Assembly (NCBI RefSeq): GCF_003602275.1
Contig: NZ_QZVT01000001.1
Span: 526,567-590,566, forward strand
Source of the DNA: Arthrobacter cheniae
GTDB lineage: Bacteria > Actinomycetota > Actinomycetes > Actinomycetales > Micrococcaceae
Length of the DNA stretch: 64,000 nucleotides
Direction of reading: 5' to 3'
Shown: piece after piece, positions 16,990 to 26,450 of the stretch
Position numbering within the stretch: position 1 is the stretch's first letter
How the letters are laid out: each line of letters opens with the position of its first letter
Made by a program: the position numbers and the translations under genes
Notes under the pieces: generated by a model
What the model was told of the DNA's origin: nothing
What the model saw: only the letters and a program-made list of their open reading frames with translations
The model's database searches: none

Positions 16990-17080
16990 GCCCCCCAGTA
17001 GAGCACACCGGTTCGGACGTCCGCTCGCGGATCCGCCGAGCCGTTCCGTCTCGATGCGTGGCCCGGCAACCGAGCGCCCG

Positions 17081-17512
17081 TCAGGCTTCCGGGACGCCGG
17101 AATCGCCCCGCGGTACCGCCCTGCCCGGGTGCCCGCCCTGCCTGGGCGGTCGGCGATCCTCCGGAGCACCTTCGCCCGCCGCCCGCGCCACGACGTCGTC
17201 GAGCTCGTCCAGGGTGAGGAGATCCCGACGGAGGTGCCGTGTGCGGTAGCCCGCGCGGCCCACCATGTGGGCGGACACCGGGCTGGTGAGCAGCTGGAAG
17301 ACCCAGCACAGCACGAGAAGGGGTACGAGCAGCCAGGTGCCGTTCTCGACGGCCAATGCGAGCAGGAACAGCAGGAGCCCGAGGACCTGCGGCTTCGTCG
17401 CGGCGTGCATCCGCGAGAGCAGGTCGGGGAAGCGGACGAGGCCCACTCCGGCCGCGAGTGACATGAGCGCTCCGGCGATGAGGAGGACGGACACGACGAC
17501 GTCCTGAAGCAT
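17081..17512 (-). CDS. mnhG: Mrp Na+/H+ antiporter subunit G
   Basis: A 143-residue MnhG/MrpG family protein: three hydrophobic helices with the family stretch GLVRFPDLLSRMHAATKPQ around residues 24-42, then a polar C-terminal tail of about 40 residues that is longer than usual. It is the last gene of the mnh operon and starts 4 bp after mnhF. Mrp complexes expel Na+ in exchange for protons and help with alkaline pH and salt tolerance. The YcaO gene begins 91 bp downstream. Confidence 0.9.
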   Translation of the reverse strand: MLQDVVVSVLLIAGALMSLAAGVGLVRFPDLLSRMHAATKPQVLGLLLFLLALAVENGTWLLVPLLVLCWVFQLLTSPVSAHMVGRAGYRTRHLRRDLLTLDELDDVVARAAGEGAPEDRRPPRQGGHPGRAVPRGDSGVPEA

Positions 17513-17516
17513 GGCC

Positions 17517-17774
17517 CTACTTCCTGTCCGTGACGAACCGGGCCACGGTGACCGAGCCGATGAATCCGATGAGGGAGATCGCGACGAGCAGGATCAGGTT
17601 GTCCAGGTGCCGGTTCGCCACCATGGAGACGACGAGCCCCGCACCGATGATCGCGAGGACGACGTCGAGCGCAAGGACCCGGTCCAGGATGGACGGCCCA
17701 CGGACAGCCCGGTAGAGCGCCAGGACCGCGGCGACCGACAGTATTCCTCCGACGACATAGATCACGATTGTCAC
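17517..17774 (-). CDS. mnhF: Mrp Na+/H+ antiporter subunit F
   Basis: An 85-residue MnhF/MrpF protein with three membrane helices and the family core RAVRGPSILDRVLALDVVLA. I used the GTG whose first bases overlap the mnhE stop (GTGA); the frame stays open upstream inside mnhE but without support. It is part of the six-gene Mrp operon. Confidence 0.9.
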   Translation of the reverse strand: MTIVIYVVGGILSVAAVLALYRAVRGPSILDRVLALDVVLAIIGAGLVVSMVANRHLDNLILLVAISLIGFIGSVTVARFVTDRK

Positions 17775-18319
17775 GGGAGAGCCTCCTCTGCCCGGAGCGC
17801 GGCGAAGTCCGCCCTGGTTCCCATGATCCGTATCAGCCACGCCTCCGTGGCCCGGACGTCACGTCGGATCACCTCGGCGTCCTCCTCGGACGCGACGTTC
17901 AGGCAGTGGAGGTACAGCGTCGACGTCGAACGGTCCACCTCGAGCACGAGGGAGCCGGGGATGAGGGAGAGGGCATGCCCGGTCGCGGTCACGAGGAAGT
18001 CGGAGTGGCTGCGGAGTTCCACTGCGACGACCGCGTTCCGCAGCTTCGGACCCTTGCTCACCGCCAGCCAGAACACTTCGACGCTCGCTGTCACCAGCTG
18101 GAGGAGGAACCGGCCGAGAAACGGCACCACCCAGAGCACGTTGAAGCGGCCCGTCAGCTCGACGGGCGGGAGGTAGAAGAAGTTCACGACGGCGTAGGCG
18201 ATGACCGCCCCGAAGACGAGGTTGCCGGGACCGAAGTCCTGCCAGAGCGCACCCCAGACGATGACGAGCCAGATGACGAGTGGAAGCTCCGTGATGAGGG
18301 GTATGTGCTGCCGGCTCAT
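17771..18319 (-). CDS. mnhE: Mrp Na+/H+ antiporter subunit E
   Basis: A 182-residue MnhE/MrpE protein: N-terminal membrane helices, then a cytoplasmic domain containing the conserved SLIPGSLVLEVD-type segment around 117-128. Its start overlaps the end of mnhD and its stop overlaps the start of mnhF, as expected for a tightly coupled operon. MrpE is needed for stable assembly of the antiporter. Confidence 0.9.
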   Translation of the reverse strand: MSRQHIPLITELPLVIWLVIVWGALWQDFGPGNLVFGAVIAYAVVNFFYLPPVELTGRFNVLWVVPFLGRFLLQLVTASVEVFWLAVSKGPKLRNAVVAVELRSHSDFLVTATGHALSLIPGSLVLEVDRSTSTLYLHCLNVASEEDAEVIRRDVRATEAWLIRIMGTRADFAALRAEEALP

Positions 18320-19926
18320 TCGTCCGCCCCCGCTCCGAGCACTGCCTCGATGTACGGGGTACGGTCGAGCATCTCCTGGGCGGCGTCGTCGCTCAGCGCG
18401 AAGAGGGGGCCGGCGAGCACCGTCAGCGCCAGCCCGAGTGCCACGAGGCCGATCGTGGGACCCGTCATGGAACCGGGCAGCAGCCTGACCGGGTCCTTGC
18501 CGGCGAACCGGCCGGTGTCCTCCTCCGTCACGTGCCGTGACGTGCCCAAGCTGGAGCCGTCCGCCTTGCTGGCGAGCAGGATGGGATCCGGGTTCTCGGC
18601 GTCGACCGGGCTGCGCCAGAACGCACGGTTCCAGACGCGCGCCATGACCAGGAGCGTGAGCAGGCTGGTCACCACTCCCCCGGCCACGAGGACGTAGGAC
18701 AGCGGCGTACCGAGCTCGACACCGGCCTGGATCAGTCCCAGTTTGCCGAGGAAGCCGGAGAACGGCGGGATGCCCGCCAGGTTCATGGCCGGCAGGAAGA
18801 ACAGGATCCCGAGCAGCGGCGACAGCCTGGCGAGGCCGCCGAGGCGGTCCACGTTCGCCGTGCCTCCACGGCGCTCGATCAGGCCCGTGACGAGGAAGAG
18901 GCTCGTCTGCACGGTGATGTGGTGCGCCACGTAGTACACGGCCGCACCCAGCCCCAGCCGCGTGGAGATCGCGAGTCCGAAGACCATGTACCCGATATGG
19001 CTGACGAGGGTGAAGGACAGCAGCCTCTTGATGTCCGACTGCGCCAGAGCGCCCAGGATTCCCACCAGCATCGTGAGGAGGGCCACCACCATCAGGAGGG
19101 AGTTGATGCGGTCGCCGGGAAAGAGCAGGGTTTCCACCCTCACCATCGCGTACACGCCCACCTTGGTGAGCAGTCCGGCGAACACCGCGGTCACGGGCGC
19201 CGGTGCCGTGGGGTAGGAGTCCGGGAGCCAGAAGGAGAGCGGGAAGACGGCGGCCTTGATGCCGAATGCCACGAGCAGCATGAGGTGGAGCACCAACTGC
19301 GTCGCGGGATCCACCGTTTCGAGCTTCACGGCGAGGTCGGCCATGTTGATGGTCCCGGTGGCTCCGTAGATCATGGCGATCGCGATGAGGAACAGCATGG
19401 AGGACACCACGCTCACGACGACGTATGTCACGCCCGCGCGGATGCGCGGTGCCGTGCCACCCAGGGTCATGAGGACGTAGCTCGCGGTCAGGAGGATCTC
19501 GAACCCCACGTACAGGTTGAAGAGGTCACCCGTGAGGAAGGCGTTCGACACCCCGGCCACGAGGATCAGGTAGGTCGGGTGGAAGATCGAGACCGGCCCG
19601 TCCTCGTCGCCGTCCGCCATGCCCTGGCCCGCGGCATAGATCAGCACCGAGAGGCTGACGGCGGAGGAGACCACGAGCATGAGCGCTGAGAACTGATCCA
19701 CCACGAGCACGATGCCGAAGGGTGGCTCCCACCCGCCGAGGCGCACCGCGTGCGTCCCGGCGGCAGGCGCGGCAAGCAGCATCACCACCTCGATCAGCAG
19801 CGTCACGCTCAGCGTGGTGATGCTCACCGCGCGCTGCGCCCTGGAGTGGCGGATGAGGATGAAGGTGACGGCTGCTCCGAGGAACGGCAGGACGACGGCG
19901 AGCGGCGCGAGATCGGCGGCGATCAT
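18316..19926 (-). CDS. mnhD: Mrp Na+/H+ antiporter subunit D
   Basis: The 536-residue protein is a proton-translocating antiporter module homologous to NuoN/NuoM of complex I, with about 14 membrane helices. The family stretch AFGIKAAVFPLSFWLPDSYP carries the functional lysine and lies near residues 225-245; SDIKRLLSFTLVSHIGYM follows at about 300. Coding overlaps join it to mnhC upstream and mnhE downstream (ATGA-type). It should form one of the two ion-pumping subunits of the complex, with MnhA. Confidence 0.93.
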   Translation of the reverse strand: MIAADLAPLAVVLPFLGAAVTFILIRHSRAQRAVSITTLSVTLLIEVVMLLAAPAAGTHAVRLGGWEPPFGIVLVVDQFSALMLVVSSAVSLSVLIYAAGQGMADGDEDGPVSIFHPTYLILVAGVSNAFLTGDLFNLYVGFEILLTASYVLMTLGGTAPRIRAGVTYVVVSVVSSMLFLIAIAMIYGATGTINMADLAVKLETVDPATQLVLHLMLLVAFGIKAAVFPLSFWLPDSYPTAPAPVTAVFAGLLTKVGVYAMVRVETLLFPGDRINSLLMVVALLTMLVGILGALAQSDIKRLLSFTLVSHIGYMVFGLAISTRLGLGAAVYYVAHHITVQTSLFLVTGLIERRGGTANVDRLGGLARLSPLLGILFFLPAMNLAGIPPFSGFLGKLGLIQAGVELGTPLSYVLVAGGVVTSLLTLLVMARVWNRAFWRSPVDAENPDPILLASKADGSSLGTSRHVTEEDTGRFAGKDPVRLLPGSMTGPTIGLVALGLALTVLAGPLFALSDDAAQEMLDRTPYIEAVLGAGADE

Positions 19927-20354
19927 CGTGGTTCCCCCTCGTCGGCGAATTCGGTCGTGTCGGCGATGATGTCGGCGTCGTCCTCGTAGTCGTAGCTGTC
20001 CTGGTCGGCGACGCGGCGGTCCTCGGGATCGTCCTGGACATCGTCCTCGCGGCCGAGCACCCAGGATCTGTAGATGATGCCGAGCATGAAGGCGGTAACG
20101 GCGAAGGTGATGACGATCGCCGTCAGGATCAGGGCCTGCGGCAGGCTGTCGGTGTAGTCCTCGGCCGCGGTGCCCGAGACGTAGAGCGGTGACTTCCCGC
20201 CCTCACCGCTCGTGGCGAGGATCAGGATGTTCGCCCCGTTGCCCATGAGGATCAGTCCGAGGAGCACGCGCGTCAGGCTGCGCTCGAGCAGGAGGTAGAT
20301 CCCGGCGGCGAAGAACACCGCCATGAGCACGATCAGGGTGATGTTGACCGTCAT
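19923..20354 (-). CDS. mnhC: Mrp Na+/H+ antiporter subunit C
   Basis: A 143-residue MnhC/MrpC protein (NuoK-like) with three membrane helices, including the family block LTRVLLGLILMGNGANILIL, and a polar acidic C-terminal tail of about 35 residues. Its ATG overlaps the end of the fused mnhA gene and its stop overlaps the start of mnhD. Confidence 0.92.
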   Translation of the reverse strand: MTVNITLIVLMAVFFAAGIYLLLERSLTRVLLGLILMGNGANILILATSGEGGKSPLYVSGTAAEDYTDSLPQALILTAIVITFAVTAFMLGIIYRSWVLGREDDVQDDPEDRRVADQDSYDYEDDADIIADTTEFADEGEPR

Positions 20355-23347
20355 CGCCGCGCTCCCTCGGTGGCGGGCGGAACGAGGGCGTCCGTGTCGG
20401 CGTCCTCCTCGACCGGGTCGTCGGTCTCGCTCCGCTCGTCGATCTCCGACCCGAGGCTCCGCAGTACGTCGAGGACCAGCCCGATGACGATGATGTAGAC
20501 GCCGACGTCGAAGATGGTCGACGTCACGAACTTCACGTCGCCGAAGACCGGTACCCAGAACTCCAGGATGTAGCTCTCGAGCACAGCGCCGCCGAAGAAC
20601 AGGGGCGCCGCCGCTGTCAGCGAGACGATCGCGAGACCGACGCCGAGGAGGGTACCGGCGCTGACGGGGCTGGCTTCCGCAAGCTCGAAGCGACCGCCCG
20701 CCAGGTAGCGGATGGCGAGTGCCAGGCCCGCGGTAAGCCCTCCTGCGAATCCGCCACCCGGCAGGTTGTGCCCGGCAAAGAGGAGGTAGATCGAGAGCAC
20801 GATGATGGTGTGGAAGAGCAGCCGCGTGATGACCTCGAAGATGATGGACTGCCGCTCGGGAGCCAGGGTCCGCCCCGCAACCAGCCAGGGGTCACGGGAG
20901 ACGTCCGCGAAGCGCGCGGCGAGGGTCCGCGCCGCGCCCGCCCTGCCTCCTGCGTCCAGCGGCTCCTGGCCCCGGTCCACGGATCCGTCCTCGACGCCGT
21001 CGGCCCGGCGCCGTCGATCTCCGCGCCCGCGGATGAAGATGAGGCTCGCGATGCCCGTTGCTGCAATGGCCAGGACAGTGATCTCGCCGAGCGTGTCCCA
21101 GGCGCGGATGTCCACGAGCAGCACGTTGACGGCGTTGGCACCACCGCCCTCGTCATAGGCCATCTCGGGATAGGCGAGCGAGATGGGCGCCGCGTTCCTC
21201 GAGGCCATGGAGGACATCGCGATGACAGCCATGATGCCGCCGAAGGCTATCCCGAGCCCCGCGCGCAGGAGCCGGTGCCGGCTCTCGGCTCTCGTCCAGA
21301 GGCGGGCCGGCAGCGAGCGCAGTGCGAGGACGAAGGCCACCAGCACGATCGTCTCTACGAGCAACTGCGTCAGGGCGAGGTCCGGTGCCCCGTGCAGGGC
21401 ATAGATGACAGCCATGCCGTAGCCCGTGATACCGACCATGAGCACGGCCATGAAGCGCTTCGTAGCCCGCAGCGCGGCGACGATGCCCACGAGGATCGCG
21501 GCCGCGGCCACGACCTGCGCCGGTGACTGCGCGATCCGGAAGCTGGTGGGCATCGGCGCGTCGAAGATGATCAGGGCGGTGAGGGGCGTGACGACGGCAG
21601 TGGACAGGATGACGAAGAGGTAGAACGCGAGCGAACCACGCTGGGTCCGTCCCGTGATCCATACCGCGACGTCGTCCAGGACACCGACGGCGGACCGGTA
21701 GAGGACCTCGGCCTCGCGGACGGCGGGCAGCCGCCCCTGCACCCTCTCGAACGGTGCCCGGAGAAGGTACAGCGCCGCTCCCGCAGCGAGGGTGACGGCC
21801 GAGAGCAGGAGCGGCAGGTTGGCGCCGTGCCAGAGTGCCAGGTGCGAGGAAGCGCCATCGGACGGGAACAGGTCGGCATACGGCTGGATGGCGGTGTCCA
21901 GCGGAGCCGGCCAGAGACCGAACAGCACGGACGCTGCGGCGAGCACGGTGGGAGCCAGCAGGAAGGAAGCCCGGACGCGCCCGAAGTCGGTCTGCGGCGT
22001 CCCGTGCTTGAGGGCGAATGCGCCCCAGACGAATCGGGCGCTGTAGGCGAAGGTGAGGACGGATCCGAGCACGATCCCGCCCAGCAGGAGCGTCCCGGCC
22101 ACACCGTCGCCGCCCCGGTGCACGAAGGCTTCGTAGACGGATTCCTTCGCGACGAAGCCCAGCAGCGGCGGTACCCCCGCCATCGATGCGGCGGCGACGA
22201 GGGCGACGGCAAACAGGGCGGGGGACGTGGCTCCCACCCCGGACAGGATGCGGAGGTCCCGTGTCCCGGACTGGTGGTCGATGATGCCCACCACCAGGAA
22301 GAGGGTCGCCTTGAAGAAACCGTGGGCAAGGAGGAGGCCGAGGCCGGCCACCGCGCCGTCGCGCCCTCCGAGTCCCACCACCATCGTCAGGAAGCCGAGC
22401 TGGCTCACCGTTCCGTACGCCAGGACGAGCTTGAGGTCGAACTGGCGCAGGGCACGCCAGCCGCCGAGCAGCATCGTCGCCATGCCGAGCACGAAGATGA
22501 CCGGATGCCAGAGCGCCGTCTCGCTGAAGCCGGGAGCGAAGCGCGCCACGAGGAACACGCCGGCCTTCACCATGGCCGCGGCGTGGAGGTAGGCGCTGAC
22601 GGGGGTCGGCGCCGCCATGGCGCCGGGAAGCCAGAAGTGGAAGGGCACGAGCGCCGACTTGGTGATGGCACCGACCAGCACGAGGGCGACGGCGACGTCG
22701 ATCAGCGGACCGCGTGCCACGAGCGCCTCCGCCCCGGCGAGGATCTCCGAGATGCGGTACGTCCCGGCCTCCTGGCCGATCATGACGAGTCCCACGAGCA
22801 TCGCCAGGCCGCCGAGGGTCGTGATGATGAGGGCCTGGAGGGCGGAACGCCGGGCGGAGAGGCGGTGCCGTGAGTACCCGATGAGCAGGTAGGACAGGAT
22901 CGTCGTCAGTTCCCAGAAGATGAACATGAGGATCAGGTCGTCGGCCAGGACCAGTCCGAACATCGATGCGGCGAACGCGAGCAATTGCGCACCGAAGGCG
23001 CCGATATCCGGGTCGTCGCTCTCGAAGTAGCGGGCGCAATAGACCAGCACGAGGGCCCCGACCCCGAGGATCAGGATGCAGAGCACGGCTGCGAGGGCAT
23101 CGAGGCGGAAGGCCAGCTCGAGCTGGAGGCTGGGGATCCAGGGGACGGTGACCGAGGGCGGGGCGTTCGGCCGGCCGGTCGGCGCGCCCTGATCGGAGGA
23201 CAGGACCCGCGGTAGCTGCACGAGGAGCCAGGCGAAGCCGGCCGCAGGAGCGGCGGCGAGGAGGAGGAAGGCCGACCTGCCGAGCCGGGGAAAGAGAACG
23301 GGCGCCACGAGTGCCAACGCGAACATCGCGATCAGCACGGTGAGCAT
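20351..23347 (-). CDS. mnhA: Mrp Na+/H+ antiporter fused subunits A and B
   Basis: The 998-residue protein joins MrpA (NuoL-like antiporter core, about 1-560, plus the DUF4040 C-terminal part, about 600-690) to an MnhB domain (about 820-960, containing LLFAGHNLPGGGFAGGLTAG). FHFWLPGAMAAPTPVSAYLH marks the proton-channel region near residues 230-250. Separate mnhB genes are usual in Firmicutes; an A-B fusion is common in actinobacteria and Gram-negatives. I started at the ATG giving MLTVLIAMFALAL because it is the normal hydrophobic N-terminus. It is the first gene of the operon. A divergent MFS gene starts 150 bp away. Confidence 0.93.
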   Translation of the reverse strand: MLTVLIAMFALALVAPVLFPRLGRSAFLLLAAAPAAGFAWLLVQLPRVLSSDQGAPTGRPNAPPSVTVPWIPSLQLELAFRLDALAAVLCILILGVGALVLVYCARYFESDDPDIGAFGAQLLAFAASMFGLVLADDLILMFIFWELTTILSYLLIGYSRHRLSARRSALQALIITTLGGLAMLVGLVMIGQEAGTYRISEILAGAEALVARGPLIDVAVALVLVGAITKSALVPFHFWLPGAMAAPTPVSAYLHAAAMVKAGVFLVARFAPGFSETALWHPVIFVLGMATMLLGGWRALRQFDLKLVLAYGTVSQLGFLTMVVGLGGRDGAVAGLGLLLAHGFFKATLFLVVGIIDHQSGTRDLRILSGVGATSPALFAVALVAAASMAGVPPLLGFVAKESVYEAFVHRGGDGVAGTLLLGGIVLGSVLTFAYSARFVWGAFALKHGTPQTDFGRVRASFLLAPTVLAAASVLFGLWPAPLDTAIQPYADLFPSDGASSHLALWHGANLPLLLSAVTLAAGAALYLLRAPFERVQGRLPAVREAEVLYRSAVGVLDDVAVWITGRTQRGSLAFYLFVILSTAVVTPLTALIIFDAPMPTSFRIAQSPAQVVAAAAILVGIVAALRATKRFMAVLMVGITGYGMAVIYALHGAPDLALTQLLVETIVLVAFVLALRSLPARLWTRAESRHRLLRAGLGIAFGGIMAVIAMSSMASRNAAPISLAYPEMAYDEGGGANAVNVLLVDIRAWDTLGEITVLAIAATGIASLIFIRGRGDRRRRADGVEDGSVDRGQEPLDAGGRAGAARTLAARFADVSRDPWLVAGRTLAPERQSIIFEVITRLLFHTIIVLSIYLLFAGHNLPGGGFAGGLTAGLALAIRYLAGGRFELAEASPVSAGTLLGVGLAIVSLTAAAPLFFGGAVLESYILEFWVPVFGDVKFVTSTIFDVGVYIIVIGLVLDVLRSLGSEIDERSETDDPVEEDADTDALVPPATEGARR

Positions 23348-23464
23348 GGGGTCTCGATCTTCCACTGGGGGTCGGTCGGGCTGGTTCCAGTCTATCCAGC
23401 CGGGCAGCCGGACCTGACATCGCAGCCGGGGCGGCACTCCCACTCGACACCCCGGCGGTCCAGG

Positions 23465-23492
23465 CGTGACAGGGATCATACGGCGTTAGCAT
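23465..23492 (+). promoter_or_regulatory. Leaderless promoter of the MFS gene
   Basis: GTGACA and TAGCAT are separated by 16 nt, and the -10 hexamer ends 7 nt before the ATG. Transcription would start at or next to the start codon, and there is no Shine-Dalgarno sequence. The same geometry recurs at several other genes in this window. Confidence 0.6.
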
Positions 23493-23499
23493 TCACCCT

Positions 23500-24888
23500 A
23501 TGAGTACGCACCAGCAGGTTCCGCAGCCCGCGGAAGCCCCCGCCCTCGTCCCCTCCGTGGGTTCCGGCCGCATCTTCAGCAAGCCCGTCCTGGCCTGGGC
23601 GTCCTGGGACTGGGGCTCGGCCGCCTTCAACGCCGTCATGACCACCTTCGTGTTCACCGTGTACCTCACCTCGGAGGCTTTCGGCGGGGAGGAGCGCGCA
23701 TCCCAGGTACTCGGGTGGGGGCTCGCCGGAGCCGGACTGCTGATCGCCCTGCTCGCGCCAGTCACCGGTCAGCGCTCCGACAGCGGGGGCCGCCGGAAGC
23801 TATGGCTCGGCGTGAACACCCTGATCGTCGCCGTCCTGACGGCGCTCTGCTTCTTCGTGTTCCCCAGCCCCGAGATGCTCATCCTCGGCGTCGCCCTCAT
23901 CGCTGCAGCCAATATCTTCTTCGAGTTCGCCGGCGTCAATTACAACGCGATGCTGACCCAGATCTCGACGCCCGCCACCGTGGGCCGGGTCAGCGGTTTC
24001 GGCTGGGCGATGGGCTACGTGGGAGGAATCGTCGCGCTGGTGGTGGTCCTCGTCGTCTTCATCCAGCCGGTGGTGGACTGGGCCGGCGCGTCGGGCGAGA
24101 ACGGGCTGAACATCCGCCTGGTGGCCGTGTTCTCCGCGCTGTGGTTCGCCGCGTTCGCCCTGCCCGTGATGTTCGCTGTGCCGGAGGTCCCGCGCAGGAG
24201 CAAGGCGGCCCAGCTCGGATTCCTCGCCTCGTACGGGCTCCTCGTGCGGCGCGTGAAGGCGATCTACCGCGAGAGCCCGCACACCATCTTCTTCCTGCTC
24301 GCGAGCGCCATCTTCCGGGACGGACTCGCTGCGGTCTTCACGTTCGGCGGCATCCTCGCTGCGGGGGCCTTCGGCTTCTCCGCCAGCATGGTGATCGTCT
24401 TCGCCATCGCCGCGAACGTCATCGCCGCGATCGGCGCCGTGGTCGGAGGCTTCCTCGACGACCGTATCGGCCCGAAGCGCGTCATCATCGGCGCTCTGAT
24501 CGGTCTCCTGGTGGCGGGGACCGCGATCCTCCTGCTGGGCACCGAAACACATTCCTTCTTCGGCATGCAATGGACCTCGGACACGACGTTCTGGGTCTTC
24601 GGGCTGCTGCTGACCCTCTTCGTGGGACCGGCGCAGGCGTCGTCGCGCGCCTACCTCGCCCGCCTGGCTCCGGTGGGCGACGAGGCCGAACTGTTCGGCC
24701 TGTACGCGACGACGGGACGGGCCGTGAGCTTCCTTGCGCCCACGCTCTTCGCCCTCTGTATCGGGATCTTCGGCTCCCAGCTCTACGGCGTCATCGGCAT
24801 CCTCGTGGTCCTGCTCGCGGGGCTCCTCGTCCTGCTGCCGGTCAAACCGCCCGCGCAGGTCACCCGCGCCGTCGTTCCCGAGGCGTAG
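23500..24888 (+). CDS. MFS transporter, UMF1 / Atg22-like family
   Basis: A 462-residue permease with about 12 membrane segments. The N-terminal WASWDWGSAAFNAVMTTFVF and the FEFAGVNYNAMLTQIS segments are typical of the UMF1 (vacuole effluxer Atg22-like) branch of the major facilitator superfamily. In yeast the relatives export amino acids from the vacuole; bacterial substrates are unknown. It appears leaderless and monocistronic, convergent with dcd and only 19 bp from its end. Confidence 0.82.
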   Translation: MSTHQQVPQPAEAPALVPSVGSGRIFSKPVLAWASWDWGSAAFNAVMTTFVFTVYLTSEAFGGEERASQVLGWGLAGAGLLIALLAPVTGQRSDSGGRRKLWLGVNTLIVAVLTALCFFVFPSPEMLILGVALIAAANIFFEFAGVNYNAMLTQISTPATVGRVSGFGWAMGYVGGIVALVVVLVVFIQPVVDWAGASGENGLNIRLVAVFSALWFAAFALPVMFAVPEVPRRSKAAQLGFLASYGLLVRRVKAIYRESPHTIFFLLASAIFRDGLAAVFTFGGILAAGAFGFSASMVIVFAIAANVIAAIGAVVGGFLDDRIGPKRVIIGALIGLLVAGTAILLLGTETHSFFGMQWTSDTTFWVFGLLLTLFVGPAQASSRAYLARLAPVGDEAELFGLYATTGRAVSFLAPTLFALCIGIFGSQLYGVIGILVVLLAGLLVLLPVKPPAQVTRAVVPEA

Positions 24889-24907
24889 GCCCCGTACCTC
24901 CGCGCGC

Positions 24908-25483
24908 TCAGATGTCCGTGCGGTGGAAGTTGAGGTGGCTGCGGGATGCCGTCGGGCCGCGCTGACCCTGGTAGCGGTTGCCGTACTCACCCGAGCCGTA
25001 CGGGTGCTCGGCCGGGGACGTCAGCTTGAAGAAGCACAACTGGCCGATCTTGGAGCCCGGCCAGAGCTTGATCGGCAGGGTGGCCATGTTGGACAGCTCG
25101 AGGGTCACGTGTCCCGAGAAGCCCGGATCGATGAATCCCGCGGTCGAGTGCGTCAGGAGCCCGAGACGGCCCAGTGAGGACTTGCCTTCGAGGCGCGCTG
25201 CGATGTCGTCGGGCAGCGTGACGGTCTCGTAGGTGGACCCCAGGACGAACTCCCCGGGGTGCAGGATGAACGGCTCGTCCGGCGACACCTCGACGAGCCG
25301 CGTGAGGTCCGGCTGGTCCTCGGCCGGGTCGATGTGCGCGTATTTGTGGTTGTCGAAGAGCCGGAAGTAGCGGTCGATCCGGACGTCGACGCTGGAGGGC
25401 TGCACCATTGTGGCATCATGCGGTTCGAGGACGATCCGGCGGGCGGCAATCTCTGCTTTGATGTCGCGGTCTGAAATCAGCAC
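24908..25483 (-). CDS. dcd: dCTP deaminase, probably bifunctional dUMP-forming
   Basis: A 191-residue trimeric dUTPase-fold enzyme that deaminates dCTP. The active-site block [20 protein letters not shown] and the following [14 protein letters not shown] match the actinobacterial type, which is known in Mycobacterium to also hydrolyse dUTP and so release dUMP for thymidylate synthesis. The GTG start has TAGTTT ending 6 nt upstream and no ribosome-binding site, so it is probably leaderless. It stands alone; the tryptophan dioxygenase gene ends 32 bp upstream. Confidence 0.93.
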   Translation of the reverse strand: MLISDRDIKAEIAARRIVLEPHDATMVQPSSVDVRIDRYFRLFDNHKYAHIDPAEDQPDLTRLVEVSPDEPFILHPGEFVLGSTYETVTLPDDIAARLEGKSSLGRLGLLTHSTAGFIDPGFSGHVTLELSNMATLPIKLWPGSKIGQLCFFKLTSPAEHPYGSGEYGNRYQGQRGPTASRSHLNFHRTDI

Positions 25484-25515
25484 CGTTCAAAACTACCAGC
25501 CCGGATCGGGCGTCC

Positions 25516-26370
25516 TCAGCGGCCGATCTCGGTGCGCACCGCGAAGAGTTCCGGGAAGAACGTGAGCTCGAGCGCCCGCTGGAGGAACCCGACGCCCGAG
25601 GAGCCGCCGGTTCCCGTCTTGAAGCCGATCGTGCGCGCCACCGTCTTCAGGTGGCGGAATCGCCAGAGCTGGAAGTTGTCCTCGAGGTCCACGAGTTCCT
25701 CGCACGCCTCGTAGATGTCCCAGTGCCCTGCCGCGTCCTCGTACACCGTCTTGTAGACAGCAACGAGCGCGGGCGTGAACTCGTGGGCCACGCTGACGTC
25801 CCGGGTGAGCAGGTCCTCGGGGATGTCGTACCCGCGTCTGGCCAGCAGGGCGATGAACTCGTCGTAGATGCTGCTCTGCCCGAGCAGTTCCGTCAGCAGG
25901 GCCTGGGCGGCCGGGTCGGCCTCGAAGACCTGGATCATGGCGGCATTCTTGTTGCCGAGCAGGAACTCGACGGCCCGGTACTGGTAGGACTGGAAGCCGC
26001 TCGCGGACCCGAGGTCACCGCGGAACTCCGCGTACTCCGACGGCGTGAGCGTCGCCAGGACGGACCACTGCTCCGTCAGTGAGCGCTGGATGTGCTTGAT
26101 GCGGGCGATGCCCTTCATCGCGGCCCGCAGGTCGTCCGCCTGCAGGTACACACGCACGGCCCGGAGTTCGTGCAGCACGAGCTTCAGCCAGAGCTCGGAC
26201 GTCTGGTGCTGGATGATGAACAGCATCTCGTCGTGGTGTTCCGGCGAGCTCACCGGATGCTGGGCGTCGAGCAGCCTGTCCAGCTCCAGGTAGGCGCCGT
26301 AGCTCATCTTGTCGGAGAAATCCCGCTCGATGCCCTGCTCGAGGTCACGGGTGTTCCGTTCCACACTCAT
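25516..26370 (-). CDS. kynA: Tryptophan 2,3-dioxygenase
   Basis: A 284-residue haem enzyme that opens the indole ring of L-tryptophan to N-formylkynurenine. The family segments [33 protein letters not shown] and [17 protein letters not shown] are present, as is a C-terminal block ([17 protein letters not shown]) lining the substrate pocket. Length is normal. Kynureninase and kynurenine formamidase genes, often adjacent, are absent, so the pathway must be completed elsewhere. The ATG has TAGTCT ending 6 nt upstream and no Shine-Dalgarno, the leaderless pattern. The protease gene diverges 80 bp away. Confidence 0.93.
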   Translation of the reverse strand: MSVERNTRDLEQGIERDFSDKMSYGAYLELDRLLDAQHPVSSPEHHDEMLFIIQHQTSELWLKLVLHELRAVRVYLQADDLRAAMKGIARIKHIQRSLTEQWSVLATLTPSEYAEFRGDLGSASGFQSYQYRAVEFLLGNKNAAMIQVFEADPAAQALLTELLGQSSIYDEFIALLARRGYDIPEDLLTRDVSVAHEFTPALVAVYKTVYEDAAGHWDIYEACEELVDLEDNFQLWRFRHLKTVARTIGFKTGTGGSSGVGFLQRALELTFFPELFAVRTEIGR

Positions 26371-26450
26371 GCCGCAAGACTACGTCCCACGGACGAGGAT
26401 CCGAGTGTCGGTCCGCGGGTCTACGTTGGGACCAATCCAAGGGAGCCACC

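Noticed and set aside
17014-17023. CGGACGTCCG palindrome 25 bp before the YcaO start codon
   Set aside because: A 10-bp GC palindrome is expected by chance at this base composition, and no promoter or second copy supports it.
21153-23492. 779-codon minus-strand frame overlapping the fused mnhA gene
   Set aside because: Arg/Pro/His-rich shadow in another frame. The antiporter frame has coherent membrane helices and family motifs.
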